Positions 50,736-62,551 of a DNA stretch of 64,000 bases are shown piece by piece. Under the pieces are notes generated by a model that worked only from the letters and a program-made list of their open reading frames with translations, did no database searches and was not told where the DNA came from. Source of the DNA: Caldilinea sp. CFX5 (GTDB lineage: Bacteria > Chloroflexota > Anaerolineae > Caldilineales > Caldilineaceae); NCBI GenBank assembly GCA_021405325.1, contig QWII01000010.1:124001-188000 (forward strand), read 5' to 3'. Position 1 is the first letter of the stretch; the number at the start of each line of letters is the position of its first letter. Both the position numbers and the translations under genes were made by a program.

Positions 50736-51224
50736 TTAATAGCGCTCCTTCAACACGCGCCGCAACTCGCGATCGCTTTCGCGCTTGGCGATAGTTTCGC
50801 GCTTGTCATGCACCTGTTTACCACGGGCCAGACCGATTTCCACTTTGGCGCGCCCGCGCTCATTGATGTAGAGCCGCAACGGCACAATCGTCCAGTTGCG
50901 TTGGGTGGCCTGGGCGTGGAGTTTGGCGATCTCGCTTTTGTGCAGGAGCAATTTGCGCTGGCGCAGCTCTTCGTGGTTGTAGCGGTTGCCCTGTTCAAAG
51001 TGGGCAATGTGGACATTCATCAGCCACGCCTCGCCATCGCGGATCAGCACAAAGCCCTCTTGCAGGCTCACCTTGCCGGCGCGCACCGACTTGATCTCGG
51101 TGCCGGTGAGGACAACACCGGCTTCAAAGCTCTCTTCAATAAAATATTCGTGACGGGCTTTGCGGTTGGTGGCAACCGTGCGCGGCCCTTGCTTCTCGTT
51201 CTCTTTACTACTCTGCTTTGCCAT
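50736..51224 (-). CDS. smpB: SsrA-binding protein
   Basis: A 162-residue RNA-binding protein that delivers tmRNA to stalled ribosomes. Family motifs are complete: NRKARHEYFIEE, GTEIKSVRAGKVSLQE, LMNVHIAHFEQGN and the basic C-terminal tail KRETIAKRESDRELRR. The tmRNA gene itself was not found in the window. It is transcribed after the two S41 protease genes. Confidence 0.97.
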   Translation of the reverse strand: MAKQSSKENEKQGPRTVATNRKARHEYFIEESFEAGVVLTGTEIKSVRAGKVSLQEGFVLIRDGEAWLMNVHIAHFEQGNRYNHEELRQRKLLLHKSEIAKLHAQATQRNWTIVPLRLYINERGRAKVEIGLARGKQVHDKRETIAKRESDRELRRVLKERY

Positions 51225-51239
51225 ATCTTACCTGTCTTG

Positions 51240-51394
51240 GTAGTCCGCCGTCTAGAGTCCAGAGTCCGTAGTCCAAAGTCCGTAGTCCAGAGTCTGTGGT
51301 CCAGAGTCTAAAGCTCAAAGCCTGTCAACGATGAAGGCTAAACTGCGGACGGCAGACTACGGACTTTGGACTACGGACTCTGGACTACGGACTG
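51240..51394. repeat. Long palindrome, 'agagtccgtagtcc' words
   Basis: Left part 51240-51310 repeats TAGTCC/AGAGTC words five or more times; right part 51340-51394 is the complement (GACTACGGACTTTGGACTAC...). Arms differ in word number. It lies between smpB and the S41 protease gene. Confidence 0.88.
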
Positions 51395-52693
51395 AATCTC
51401 TTTTTGGAGCAATTCAACGGCAGCCGTCAGTTGCGGATCAGCGCCCTTGTTGCGGTCATCTTCGGTTAATTCAATAACAACATCGGGTTCCAAGCCTGTG
51501 CCGTCAATCGTGCGGTCGTTGGGGGTGAACCAGTGGGCAATGGTCACCCGCATGATCGACCCATCGCTCAGGGTGTGAGGTAGCTGCACACTGCCTTTGC
51601 CGTAAGTCGTCACCCCTAACAAGCGGGCGCGTTTGGTATCCTGCAAGGCGCCGGCCACAATTTCGCTGGCGCTGGCGCTCCCCTCGTTGACTAACACCAG
51701 CATAGGAATCTCCTTCGCCACCGCCTTGGTTGTGGTCTCGTAAGTCTCCAACCGGCCATCGCTAAAGCGCTCCAGAAGGACGGTGTTGTTGTCAATAAAA
51801 ACATTCGCCACCTTGACCGCCTCGCGCAAGAGGCCGCCGGTATTGCCGCGCAGGTCAAAGATCAGCGCCGCCGGTTCCCGTTTCAGGGCATCTTCCACCG
51901 CCTGCTGCACCAATTGACCGGCATTCTGGTTAAAGGTGGTCAGCTTCACATAAGCAATGTTTTTCTCTTTGCCCAGCGTGTCGGTCGCAATGGTCGGCGT
52001 TTCAATGCGGTCGCGTATCACCTCGACATCAAAAGGGTCAACTACCCCTTCCCGCACAATGGTCAACAGAACCTTTGTCCCTTTGGGGCCGCGAATCTTG
52101 CCCACTGCTTCGTTGAGGTTGGAGCCTTTCAAACTCTCCCCATCGACCGCCATGACCAGATCGCCACGGCGCAAACCGGCTTGCCAGGCCGGTTGATTCT
52201 CAAAGGGTTCGCTGATACGCAGGGTATCCTCTTCCTCATCCCACTCGACGCGGGCGCCGATGCCTTCAAACGATCCTTGCAGCGCAGTGCGAAAGAAGTC
52301 AGCCTCTTGCGGCGTCAGAAAGGAGGTATTGGGATCACCCAGTTCGTTGACAATACCCTGAATGGCATGATAGGTCGCCGCTTGGGCTTCCGGCAGCTTA
52401 CCATAAAAATCTTGGTAGAGCAGATGGAGCGCTTCCCAAAAGGTAGCGAATTCAGGGTATAATAATTCTTGGGACTCGGAGCATTGGCTGCCGGCGGCGC
52501 GACCGCCGGTCAGAAAATTCCACCAGCCGGTGTTGGCGGCGGCAGCCTCATCCGGGGTGCGGGCCAGCCCATAGCCGACGCCAATGCCCGCAAAGAAGGT
52601 CAGGGCCAGCGCCAATAAGGCGGCCAGCAATAACGGGCGAAAGAAAAAGTTTGTCGTTGCGGGAGCAGGCGGTATTTCGTGTTCTACTTGCAT
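51371..52693 (-). CDS. S41-family C-terminal processing peptidase
   Basis: A 440-residue secreted or membrane-anchored serine protease of the CtpA type. There is one N-terminal helix (about 23-45), a PDZ domain (about 120-205, GIGARVEWDEEEDTLRI, GDLVMAVDGESL) and the protease core with the Ser of GSASASEI (near 340) and Lys in TYGKGSVQL. It probably cleaves periplasmic or envelope proteins near their C-termini. A second paralogue lies directly upstream. Its last codons run into the palindrome at 51240-51394. Confidence 0.93.
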   Translation of the reverse strand: MQVEHEIPPAPATTNFFFRPLLLAALLALALTFFAGIGVGYGLARTPDEAAAANTGWWNFLTGGRAAGSQCSESQELLYPEFATFWEALHLLYQDFYGKLPEAQAATYHAIQGIVNELGDPNTSFLTPQEADFFRTALQGSFEGIGARVEWDEEEDTLRISEPFENQPAWQAGLRRGDLVMAVDGESLKGSNLNEAVGKIRGPKGTKVLLTIVREGVVDPFDVEVIRDRIETPTIATDTLGKEKNIAYVKLTTFNQNAGQLVQQAVEDALKREPAALIFDLRGNTGGLLREAVKVANVFIDNNTVLLERFSDGRLETYETTTKAVAKEIPMLVLVNEGSASASEIVAGALQDTKRARLLGVTTYGKGSVQLPHTLSDGSIMRVTIAHWFTPNDRTIDGTGLEPDVVIELTEDDRNKGADPQLTAAVELLQKEIQSVVQSP

Positions 52694-52720
52694 AAGTTAC
52701 TCTGTTATTTGTATATGGGT

Positions 52721-52812
52721 AGGTAGATAGGTAAATAGGTAGACAAGTAGATATCGTTGGTCAGCGGCGCTTACCTGTCTACCTGTTTACCTGTCTACTT
52801 ATCTACCTATCT
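52721..52812. repeat. Intergenic palindrome, 'aggtagataggta' words
   Basis: Left arm 52721-52752 (AGGTAGATAGGTAAATAGGT...) and right arm 52773-52812 (complement with one extra word). It reaches the last codons of the upstream protease gene. Confidence 0.87.
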
Positions 52813-54045
52813 CCGCGCCACGGCGATCTGTTGCACGGAAGCGATGGCGGTCGGCAGCGGATCAATCGTATCTTCAACGACTAGATCGGGCAAGAGGCCA
52901 ACGCCGGAAATTTGATGATGATTGGGCGTGAACCAGAGCGCATTGGTGACAAAGAGGCTGCTCTGGTCGGCCAGTTCATGGCGCAACTGCACGCTCCCCT
53001 TGCCATAGGTCTTGGTTCCCACCAGGGTGGCGCGCTGATGATCGCGCAGGGCGCCGGCCACAATCTCGCTGGCACTGGCGGTGCCATGATCGACAACGAT
53101 CACCAGCGGGGCGCCGGGTACGATCTGACCAGCCGTTGCATCAAAACGTTTTTCGGCGCCGCTGGTGTCCTCTTCAATCAAGATCACCCCCTGATCCAGC
53201 CACATATCGGCAATTTTGAGCGACGCCTCAACGGTGCCGCCGGGGTTCGTGCGCAGATCTAGAATAAAGCGGTCAGCGCCTTGGGCGACCAACTCGGTCA
53301 AGGCCCGCGCCATCTCTTCCGGGCTATGATCGGTAAACTGGGTGTGGCGAATATAGCCGATCATAGCGCCATGACCAGCAGCATCGAGCAAGCGCCATTC
53401 CATGCTGGGTGTCACCACCTCTATGCGTGTCATCGCAAAATTGAGGGTCTCAGGGGTAGGTTGTCCCGCACTTTGGCGTTGCACCACGAGAATAACTTCT
53501 GTATTGGGATCGCCATTGACCAACCGCATCACCGCATCCACAGTCATGGTGCTGGTCAGCACAGTCTGATCCACTTGAATCAGCCGATCCCCCGCCAACA
53601 CGCCGGCTTGTTGGGCCGGCAAGTCGGGTTGGGGGTGAAGGAAAAAGCCGGCCGGCGTCTGTTCGACGCTCACCCCAATCACTCCTTGACACCCACAGAT
53701 CGCCGCGCCCGAATCGGCGCTTTGCGGGGGCGGTTCATAGCGGGTATAGGGGTCATTAAAGGCAGCCACCAAGCCATTGATGGCGCCATACCGGCGGGTC
53801 GTCAGATCCGGCTTGGCGCCGTAGAAATCATGATCCAAGATTGTGTTGACTTGCCAGAACACAGTCATATCCACCGGGTCGGGCGCCGGGGTAAAGGTGG
53901 ACGGCTGGGCGCTCAGCGTAGACGGCTCAATCCAGCGACTCACCAGCAACGGATGGATCAGCGGGTAACTCAAAAAGCCGGCAACAAAGGCTAACCCAAT
54001 GCATACCAGCAACGAAACGTACAGAAAAAAAGTTCGTAAGCCCAT
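52807..54045 (-). CDS. S41-family peptidase, second paralogue
   Basis: A 412-residue S41 protease from the ATG at 54045 (MGLRTFFLYVSLLVC), with a membrane helix at 5-27, a PDZ-like segment (GVIGVSVEQTPAGFFL, AGDRLIQVDQTVL) and the catalytic region VDHGTASASEIVAGAL with TYGKGSVQLRHE. Domain order equals the downstream paralogue, so a tandem duplication is likely, though the sequences have diverged. An extended -10 (54085-54093) lies about 40 bases upstream of this ATG, which argues against the longer frame from 54120. Confidence 0.92.
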   Translation of the reverse strand: MGLRTFFLYVSLLVCIGLAFVAGFLSYPLIHPLLVSRWIEPSTLSAQPSTFTPAPDPVDMTVFWQVNTILDHDFYGAKPDLTTRRYGAINGLVAAFNDPYTRYEPPPQSADSGAAICGCQGVIGVSVEQTPAGFFLHPQPDLPAQQAGVLAGDRLIQVDQTVLTSTMTVDAVMRLVNGDPNTEVILVVQRQSAGQPTPETLNFAMTRIEVVTPSMEWRLLDAAGHGAMIGYIRHTQFTDHSPEEMARALTELVAQGADRFILDLRTNPGGTVEASLKIADMWLDQGVILIEEDTSGAEKRFDATAGQIVPGAPLVIVVDHGTASASEIVAGALRDHQRATLVGTKTYGKGSVQLRHELADQSSLFVTNALWFTPNHHQISGVGLLPDLVVEDTIDPLPTAIASVQQIAVARR

Positions 54046-54084
54046 ATTAAGATCCAGTACATACACCAACGCGAGCGTCCCGCC

Positions 54085-54093
54085 ATTGTACCA
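54085..54093 (-). promoter_or_regulatory. Extended -10 promoter of the S41 protease operon
   Basis: TGGTACAAT on the minus strand, with a start expected near 54078. It is identical to 8268-8276. Genes from here to the tgt-like gene (49055) are all leftward and may be read together, though two palindromes intervene. Confidence 0.5.
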
Positions 54094-54123
54094 CAAGCAT
54101 ATAGCTCGCCCAAGTCGCATTGT

Positions 54124-54168
54124 AAATGGTTGGTTAGTTGGTTAGTCAGTCGTTAACTCGTTGGTTGG
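54124..54168. repeat. One-sided 'ggttagttggttag' word array
   Basis: ATGGTTGGTTAGTTGGTTAG then TCAGTCGTTAACTCGTTGGTT: short slipped words without a clear second arm, in the divergent spacer upstream of the nucleotidyltransferase gene. Confidence 0.5.
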
Positions 54169-54297
54169 TACGCCATAAGTCCTGCCCAAAGTTAACAAAT
54201 CGTTATGCTTCTGTAACAGTTCTTGTGTTATGATACAGCGAATTTCATTCGCCACAAATTTCTAGCAAATCATCAGTTCAATAAAGGCCAAAGTTGT

Positions 54298-55185
54298 ATG
54301 AAGATCTCCAAAGCTGTGATCACCGCCGCTGGTCGGCGGCAACGCACGCTACCCCTCCAAAGCTTACTTGACCGGGATGGCGTGGAAAAGTCAGTTCTCA
54401 CCATTCTGATCGAAGAGATTGTCCGCGCCGGGATCAATGATATCTGTCTGGTGGTGCGTCCCGGTGATGAACGCGCTTATGCCGATGTGGTTGGCGACTA
54501 TGCCGGCGCCATCGGGGCGCGGCTGCACTTTGCGCACCAAGCCGAACCGCTGGGTCATGGTCATGCGGTCTATTGCGCCCGTTCGTTTGTCGGCCAGGAA
54601 ACCTTTCTCCATCTCGTCGGCGACCATCTCTACGTCAGCCGGGGTGAGACGGCGTGCGCCCAACATCTGGTGGAAGTAGCCGCCAAGGAAGCCTGTACAG
54701 TTTCCGCCGTTCAAGCGACGCGCGAAAGTTTGCTGCCCTATTACGGCGCTGTGGGTGGGCGCCGTTTGTCGGGGCGAGCGGATCTTTACCGGGTGGAAAC
54801 GGTGATCGAAAAACCGACCCCCACCGCCGCCGAACAGCATCTGATTGTCTCCGGTCTGCGCGCCGGCTATTACCTCTGCTTCTTTGGCATGCATGTGCTG
54901 ACTCCCACCATCTTTGACATTCTCGAAGAACAGATTGCCGGCTTACCCCCATCAGGCGCCCAGGAGGGCGGCGGCATTACCCTCGCCGCCGCTCTGGCCG
55001 CGTTAGCCGGCCGCGAACAATATCTGGCGCTGGAAAAACACGATTCCCGCTATGACGTCGGTGTGAAGTATGGCTTGTTAACGGCGCAACTGGCGCTGGC
55101 GCTCAGCGGGCGCGACCGGGAAGAAGTGCTGGCAAAACTACTGGCGTTGTTGGCGCAGCGCGAACTCAATGCGCCCCAGGCCTAA
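54298..55185 (+). CDS. Sugar-phosphate nucleotidyltransferase (GalU/RmlA-like)
   Basis: A 295-residue NTP-transferase-fold enzyme that would join a nucleotide to a sugar-1-phosphate. The N-terminal signature [20 protein letters not shown] is a variant of the G-x-G-x-R-x6-P-K loop (here [10 protein letters not shown], no Lys). [12 protein letters not shown] and HLVGDHLYV supply the nucleotide and metal sites, VIEKPTP the sugar side. The start at 54298 fits the conserved N-terminus. The stop is 9 bases before the next start, so it is translationally linked with the fusion gene that follows. Confidence 0.85.
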   Translation: MKISKAVITAAGRRQRTLPLQSLLDRDGVEKSVLTILIEEIVRAGINDICLVVRPGDERAYADVVGDYAGAIGARLHFAHQAEPLGHGHAVYCARSFVGQETFLHLVGDHLYVSRGETACAQHLVEVAAKEACTVSAVQATRESLLPYYGAVGGRRLSGRADLYRVETVIEKPTPTAAEQHLIVSGLRAGYYLCFFGMHVLTPTIFDILEEQIAGLPPSGAQEGGGITLAAALAALAGREQYLALEKHDSRYDVGVKYGLLTAQLALALSGRDREEVLAKLLALLAQRELNAPQA

Positions 55186-55194
55186 GGAGGGGTC

Positions 55195-58551
<3,357 letters not shown>

Positions 58552-58568
58552 CCGTCTAGATATAACTT

Positions 58569-58631
58569 CCGCTCTTGGCGAGTCCGTGACTCGCCCTATG
58601 CCGGGGCGAGTCACGGACTCGCCAAGAGCGG
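58569..58631. terminator. Strong palindrome between convergent genes
   Basis: Perfect 27-base arms at 58569-58595 and 58605-58631 with a 9-base loop, between the stop codons of the fusion gene and spoVR. Position suggests a bidirectional terminator, although neither side has a T-tract. Confidence 0.75.
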
Positions 58632-58639
58632 TGACAACG

Positions 58640-61357
58640 TTAGGTAATGTGTTGCAGTAATTTGCGGCTGTGCTTGTTGCCATCGTAAGAGAAGATGGCG
58701 GCGCCTTTTTCACCGATCACCGTTTCCAGATGGACAGGACGCCCCCAGAGCGCTTGCAGGTTTTCCAACGTGGCCTCGGCGTAATCGACGCGCAGATCGA
58801 TTTCGTCCCAGTGGTGGAGCAGGTAGAGTTCGCCCCGGTTCTGGTAGTTGGCGTTGGTCACTTCGATGATTGGGTCGCCAAAGTTGGTCAGGTTGAAGAG
58901 CAATTGGCGCTTGACATCTTCAAACTCGCGGCTGGCGATCTCGTAGTTGTTCTGCTGCGTGTTGTAGGCAAAGGTAAAGAGCTTTTGCTCGGCGGCAAAC
59001 TCCGGCGTTAAGAAAGTCTCGATGAAGCCGATGTCGTTGTAGATGCGGCGCACCTCAAAGATTTTTTCTCGCCCCAGCCCACTCTTTTTGTCCCAGTTGA
59101 CCCGTTCGCGCAGATCCTCACAGGCTTCATACTCCGGCCCAAAGGCGCCGCGATTCCAGCGGTCTTCGATGTGGCGGAAAAGTTCAATCCCCACCTTGTA
59201 GGGGTTCAACCGCCCCGGTGAAGTCGCCAGGGTGCCGGAGTGATGGTCGGCGTAGTCGATCAACTCATCATCGTTGAGGGCGAATTTGGTCATGATATGC
59301 GAGTGCCAATAGGAGTTATGATTGATAAAGCCATTGGCAGCATAGCAGTGAGTTTCCTCAACCGAAAGATCATAGACTGTCGCGCGGCGCGGTTCGAGCA
59401 AGACCACTTCATCCGCCCAGCTTTCCGCTTTGAACCACTGACGATCGCTCAGGTAGGCACGCAACGCCGTCTGTTTGCGCGTTAAACCAAAGCCGATTTC
59501 GTCGGCAAAGCGTTGCGCACTTTCGCCGGCAATATGAACGTGCCACCCGCCATCACTCTGTTGACGCCGGCGAGAGAGAATACCGAATTGCGACAGTAAC
59601 AACTGGGTCATGATGCTCAATTGTTGGCTAAAGGTGCTAAGAATAACGCCTTGTTCGCCGGCATGACCGTCACAATCAAAGTAAGCGCGTAAGAAAGCGC
59701 TGACCACCGCTTTGGGTGACTGCAACACCATTGCCGGCACACGCTTTTCACGGGCTGAAACACCAGCCAGCAAGCCCAGATGCAGGAGCAGATCGATCAA
59801 GGTCTGTGAGTAGAAACGGACACGCCAGCGATTGCCGTCACGTTTCTGTACACCGGTCAGACCAAAGAGCGCCGCGCCCAGGCGCATGAAATGTTCGGCT
59901 TGCTCATCATCCGCCGTCGTCAACCCCACTTCACGGTTAGCCTGACTCACGTGACCATCGCCGGTGATATAACCGAGGAAGGCGGCAAAGTCCGCCGTAA
60001 GCTGCAGCGGTATTTGCAAATCCGTGCGGCTATTTTGGTTGAAGGAGAGTGTACTCAGTTGCTCATCATAGCCCAGCAGCGCTTGGTCGATCAAGGTAGC
60101 CTTACGGCTCACAACGCTCTTTTCCCGGTGGCGAATCACGGTGGAAAGGCTAACGTCGGCAGCAACCGCTACATCTTCCAAGGTAGTGCGGCGAATCGGC
60201 ATCCAGTAGATCGGCTGTAATTCGGTCGGCCATTGGTCAATGCCACGCGCCACTTCTACCTTATCGCCAGCTTTGAGTTCATCCAACCGCTGCCAAGCGC
60301 CATCTACTAAGCGCACGCGATGGGTGACCGAGCCTTCCAACACAAAACCGCGCCGGGTTGTCAGGCGAATGGTGGCGCGATCTTCAAACTTGGCCCAGTC
60401 GTAGACCTGTTGTTCCCGCCGTCCATCACTGACGCGCACCGGCAATCGATTTTCTACAATCTCGTCCAAGCGCAACAAGCCGAGATTGGTTGACACCAAT
60501 GTATCACCCACGGCGCAGGCCCAGCCCTCGTTCATAATCTTGGTCTGGCGCTGTGGGGCAAAGTAGTATGCTTCTTCGCGAATGATGGCAAGCACATCTT
60601 GTTGCCACGCTTCGAGCGGGGCATGTTCGAGCAGGAAAAGCAATACATCGCGTTGCGGGTGAGCCGGGAAGTTGCGTTCCCGTTCCCGTTCGGCTTCGTT
60701 CTGTTGGCGTACCGATTCAAGGTATTCGCGCGGGTTGATATAGTTCTCCATGTACCCTTTGCTGGGTAGGCGCGGTAGCCCGGCAGCTTCGTCATCGTCA
60801 TTGTGTCTAACTTCAACCACCCGTGAGGGTTGGCGACGAATACCCGTGCTGTGCAGATCGATCAGGTTTTCCAGCGAGAGACAACGGTCAACAAAGGTTT
60901 CCACCGGTTCTAGGCCATAGCGCTCAACATAGCGGCGAATGCGGGCGCCGTGGTTGGCAGTCTCATCCAACATACGCCGATTGGTGTGGGCAAACCAGAG
61001 GTTGTTCTTGAAAAAGTCGGCGTGACCATAGACATGGGCCATGACCAGCTTTTGGTCAATCGACAGGTTACTGACCAGTAGATAGGCGTAGCAGGGATCT
61101 GTGTTGATCACCATCTCATAGATACGGTGCAGACCCCAGGCATAGCTTTTGCGCAGCCGTTCATACTCCATGCCAAAGCGCCAGTGGGGATAGCGGCTGG
61201 GAAAGCCGTCATAGGCCGCCACCTTGTTCATCTCATCAAAGTTGAGCATGATAAAGCGCACTTCGGGAAAATCGAGACCGACCTCTTCGGCAAATTTCTC
61301 GATCCTCACATTCATCTCTTGTAAATCGCGCGGGAGGGCGCCAAAGGTTCGGTCCAT
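58640..61357 (-). CDS. spoVR: SpoVR/YcgB-family protein containing an intein
   Basis: A 905-codon ORF; without the intein the host protein is 504 residues, normal for SpoVR/YcgB, a conserved cytoplasmic protein tied to sporulation cortex in Bacillus and to stress with PrkA and YeaH in others. N-extein residues 1-280 end KIMNEGWA; C-extein residues 682-905 begin SYWHSHIMTKF. The ATG at 61357 overlaps the yeaH stop codon (TAATG) and is preferred to 61381. Splicing is needed for a functional product. Confidence 0.95.
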   Translation of the reverse strand: MDRTFGALPRDLQEMNVRIEKFAEEVGLDFPEVRFIMLNFDEMNKVAAYDGFPSRYPHWRFGMEYERLRKSYAWGLHRIYEMVINTDPCYAYLLVSNLSIDQKLVMAHVYGHADFFKNNLWFAHTNRRMLDETANHGARIRRYVERYGLEPVETFVDRCLSLENLIDLHSTGIRRQPSRVVEVRHNDDDEAAGLPRLPSKGYMENYINPREYLESVRQQNEAERERERNFPAHPQRDVLLFLLEHAPLEAWQQDVLAIIREEAYYFAPQRQTKIMNEGWACAVGDTLVSTNLGLLRLDEIVENRLPVRVSDGRREQQVYDWAKFEDRATIRLTTRRGFVLEGSVTHRVRLVDGAWQRLDELKAGDKVEVARGIDQWPTELQPIYWMPIRRTTLEDVAVAADVSLSTVIRHREKSVVSRKATLIDQALLGYDEQLSTLSFNQNSRTDLQIPLQLTADFAAFLGYITGDGHVSQANREVGLTTADDEQAEHFMRLGAALFGLTGVQKRDGNRWRVRFYSQTLIDLLLHLGLLAGVSAREKRVPAMVLQSPKAVVSAFLRAYFDCDGHAGEQGVILSTFSQQLSIMTQLLLSQFGILSRRRQQSDGGWHVHIAGESAQRFADEIGFGLTRKQTALRAYLSDRQWFKAESWADEVVLLEPRRATVYDLSVEETHCYAANGFINHNSYWHSHIMTKFALNDDELIDYADHHSGTLATSPGRLNPYKVGIELFRHIEDRWNRGAFGPEYEACEDLRERVNWDKKSGLGREKIFEVRRIYNDIGFIETFLTPEFAAEQKLFTFAYNTQQNNYEIASREFEDVKRQLLFNLTNFGDPIIEVTNANYQNRGELYLLHHWDEIDLRVDYAEATLENLQALWGRPVHLETVIGEKGAAIFSYDGNKHSRKLLQHIT
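59315..60517 (-). mobile_element. Intein with LAGLIDADG-type homing endonuclease in SpoVR
   Basis: 401 residues from Cys1 (CAVGDTLVST, block A; codon 60515-60517) to the terminal HN (GFINHN; codon 59315-59317), followed by Ser+1 of the C-extein. Block B is EGSVTHRV with His66. Two LAGLIDADG-like motifs, FLGYITGDGH (180-189) and FLRAYFDCDGH (275-285), mark a homing endonuclease domain. Block F is VYDLSVEETHCYAANG. All residues for class 1 splicing (Cys1, His, Asn, +1 Ser) are present. Insertion is within the most conserved SpoVR motif (MNEGWA/S-W-H). Confidence 0.95.
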
Positions 61358-62454
61358 TATCGCCCCTTTCCTAAGAAACACTTGAGTGCGTCGAAAATTG
61401 CATCATCATTGCGAATGTGAGTCATCACCACATTTTCGGCGGCTTCCACTCGTTTCAGGGTATTGATAAAAGTCTCGCCATAGGAACGCTCGTCCACCTG
61501 ACCGTAGCAATAAAGGTTGGCAACGGGGAGCAGATGCTGGCTGAGAATCGCCAGGGAGCGGTCATTATCACTGGAAAAGTTGTCGCCGTCGGAGAATTGG
61601 AAGAGATAGATGTTCCACTCGTCCGGCTTAAAGTTGGCCTGGATCACCTCATGGCAAAGTTGCAGCGCCGAGGAAATTTTGGTGCCGCCCCCCTGGCGTA
61701 GGCGATAAAAGGTCGCTTCATCGACCTCGCCGGCGGCGGCGTCATGGACAATGTAGCGGCGTTGGACATGTTTGTAGTTCTTCTTGAGCCAGGCGTCAAT
61801 CCAAAAAGCGGTGTAGCGCACAAGCCGTTTCTCACGCTCGCCCATGGAACCGGAGACATCCATCATGTAGATGATGACGGCATTGGCATCCGGCAGGGGC
61901 TTGGTTTCGTAAGAGCGATAGCGGCGATCCTCACGGTAGGGGATAATCACCGGGTTTTGCGGATCATAGCTACCCGACGCCAGTTGGCGCTTGAGCGCTT
62001 CGCGGTAGGTGCGCTTGAAGTGACGCAACGACTCGGGACCGACCCGGCGAATATCGGTGTAGCGGGTGACTTCGGTTTGGATGCTCTTGTTGCCTTTGGG
62101 CTGGATGCGCGGCAGTTCTAGCTCTTCGGCCAACATCTGCACCAGTTCATCCAGCGAAATTTCGGCTTCGAGGATGTGTTGCCCCGGCGACTCACCGGCG
62201 CGCCCTTCCCCGTCACCCGGTTGGGCCGGACTGAGCGGGTCGCCGGGGTTGCCGTCACCCTGCCCCACGCCGCCGCTGCCCGGTTTGCCAAAGGTAAAGC
62301 GCGGGAGGTCAACTTGTGGGACGGGAATGCTGACCAGCTCCTTACCCTGACGCCCGATCATCTCGCCATGGGTGATATATTTCCGCAGATTTTTGCGGAT
62401 CTTACCACGCACGATCTCATGGTAGCGCGAACTATCCTGTTCGATTTGCGACAT
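61357..62454 (-). CDS. yeaH: YeaH/YhbH (UPF0229, DUF444) VWA-like protein
   Basis: A 365-residue protein of the PrkA-associated DUF444 family. It has an early basic part (RYHEIVRGKIRKNLRKYI), a Gly/Pro-rich linker (PGSGGVGQGDGNPGDP), then a von Willebrand A-like domain with a metal-site motif YMMDVSGSMGE (near 221) and GGGTKISSAL. The start at 62454 has an AGGGAGG ribosome-binding site. It lies between prkA and spoVR, and its TAA overlaps the spoVR ATG. Thought to act with PrkA in stationary-phase and stress responses. Confidence 0.95.
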   Translation of the reverse strand: MSQIEQDSSRYHEIVRGKIRKNLRKYITHGEMIGRQGKELVSIPVPQVDLPRFTFGKPGSGGVGQGDGNPGDPLSPAQPGDGEGRAGESPGQHILEAEISLDELVQMLAEELELPRIQPKGNKSIQTEVTRYTDIRRVGPESLRHFKRTYREALKRQLASGSYDPQNPVIIPYREDRRYRSYETKPLPDANAVIIYMMDVSGSMGEREKRLVRYTAFWIDAWLKKNYKHVQRRYIVHDAAAGEVDEATFYRLRQGGGTKISSALQLCHEVIQANFKPDEWNIYLFQFSDGDNFSSDNDRSLAILSQHLLPVANLYCYGQVDERSYGETFINTLKRVEAAENVVMTHIRNDDAIFDALKCFLGKGR

Positions 62455-62476
62455 AGCGTCGTTTACCTCCCTGAGC

Positions 62477-62551
62477 GTGATTCGTGATGCGTGCTGCGTG
62501 AGTTGTTCCCTGTTACGTAGCACGCATCACGAATTACGTGTCACGCATCAC
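62477..62551. repeat. Intergenic palindrome, 'gtgatgcgtg' words
   Basis: Left arm 62477-62501 (GTGATTCGTGATGCGTGCTG...) and longer right arm 62514-62551 (complement with an additional ACGTGTCACGC word). Lies between prkA and yeaH within the operon. Confidence 0.87.

Noticed and set aside
51240..51394. CRISPR-like look of repeated TAGTCC/AGAGTC words
   Set aside because: Words are short and irregular, no constant repeat-spacer unit exists, the two halves are complementary, and no cas genes are near.
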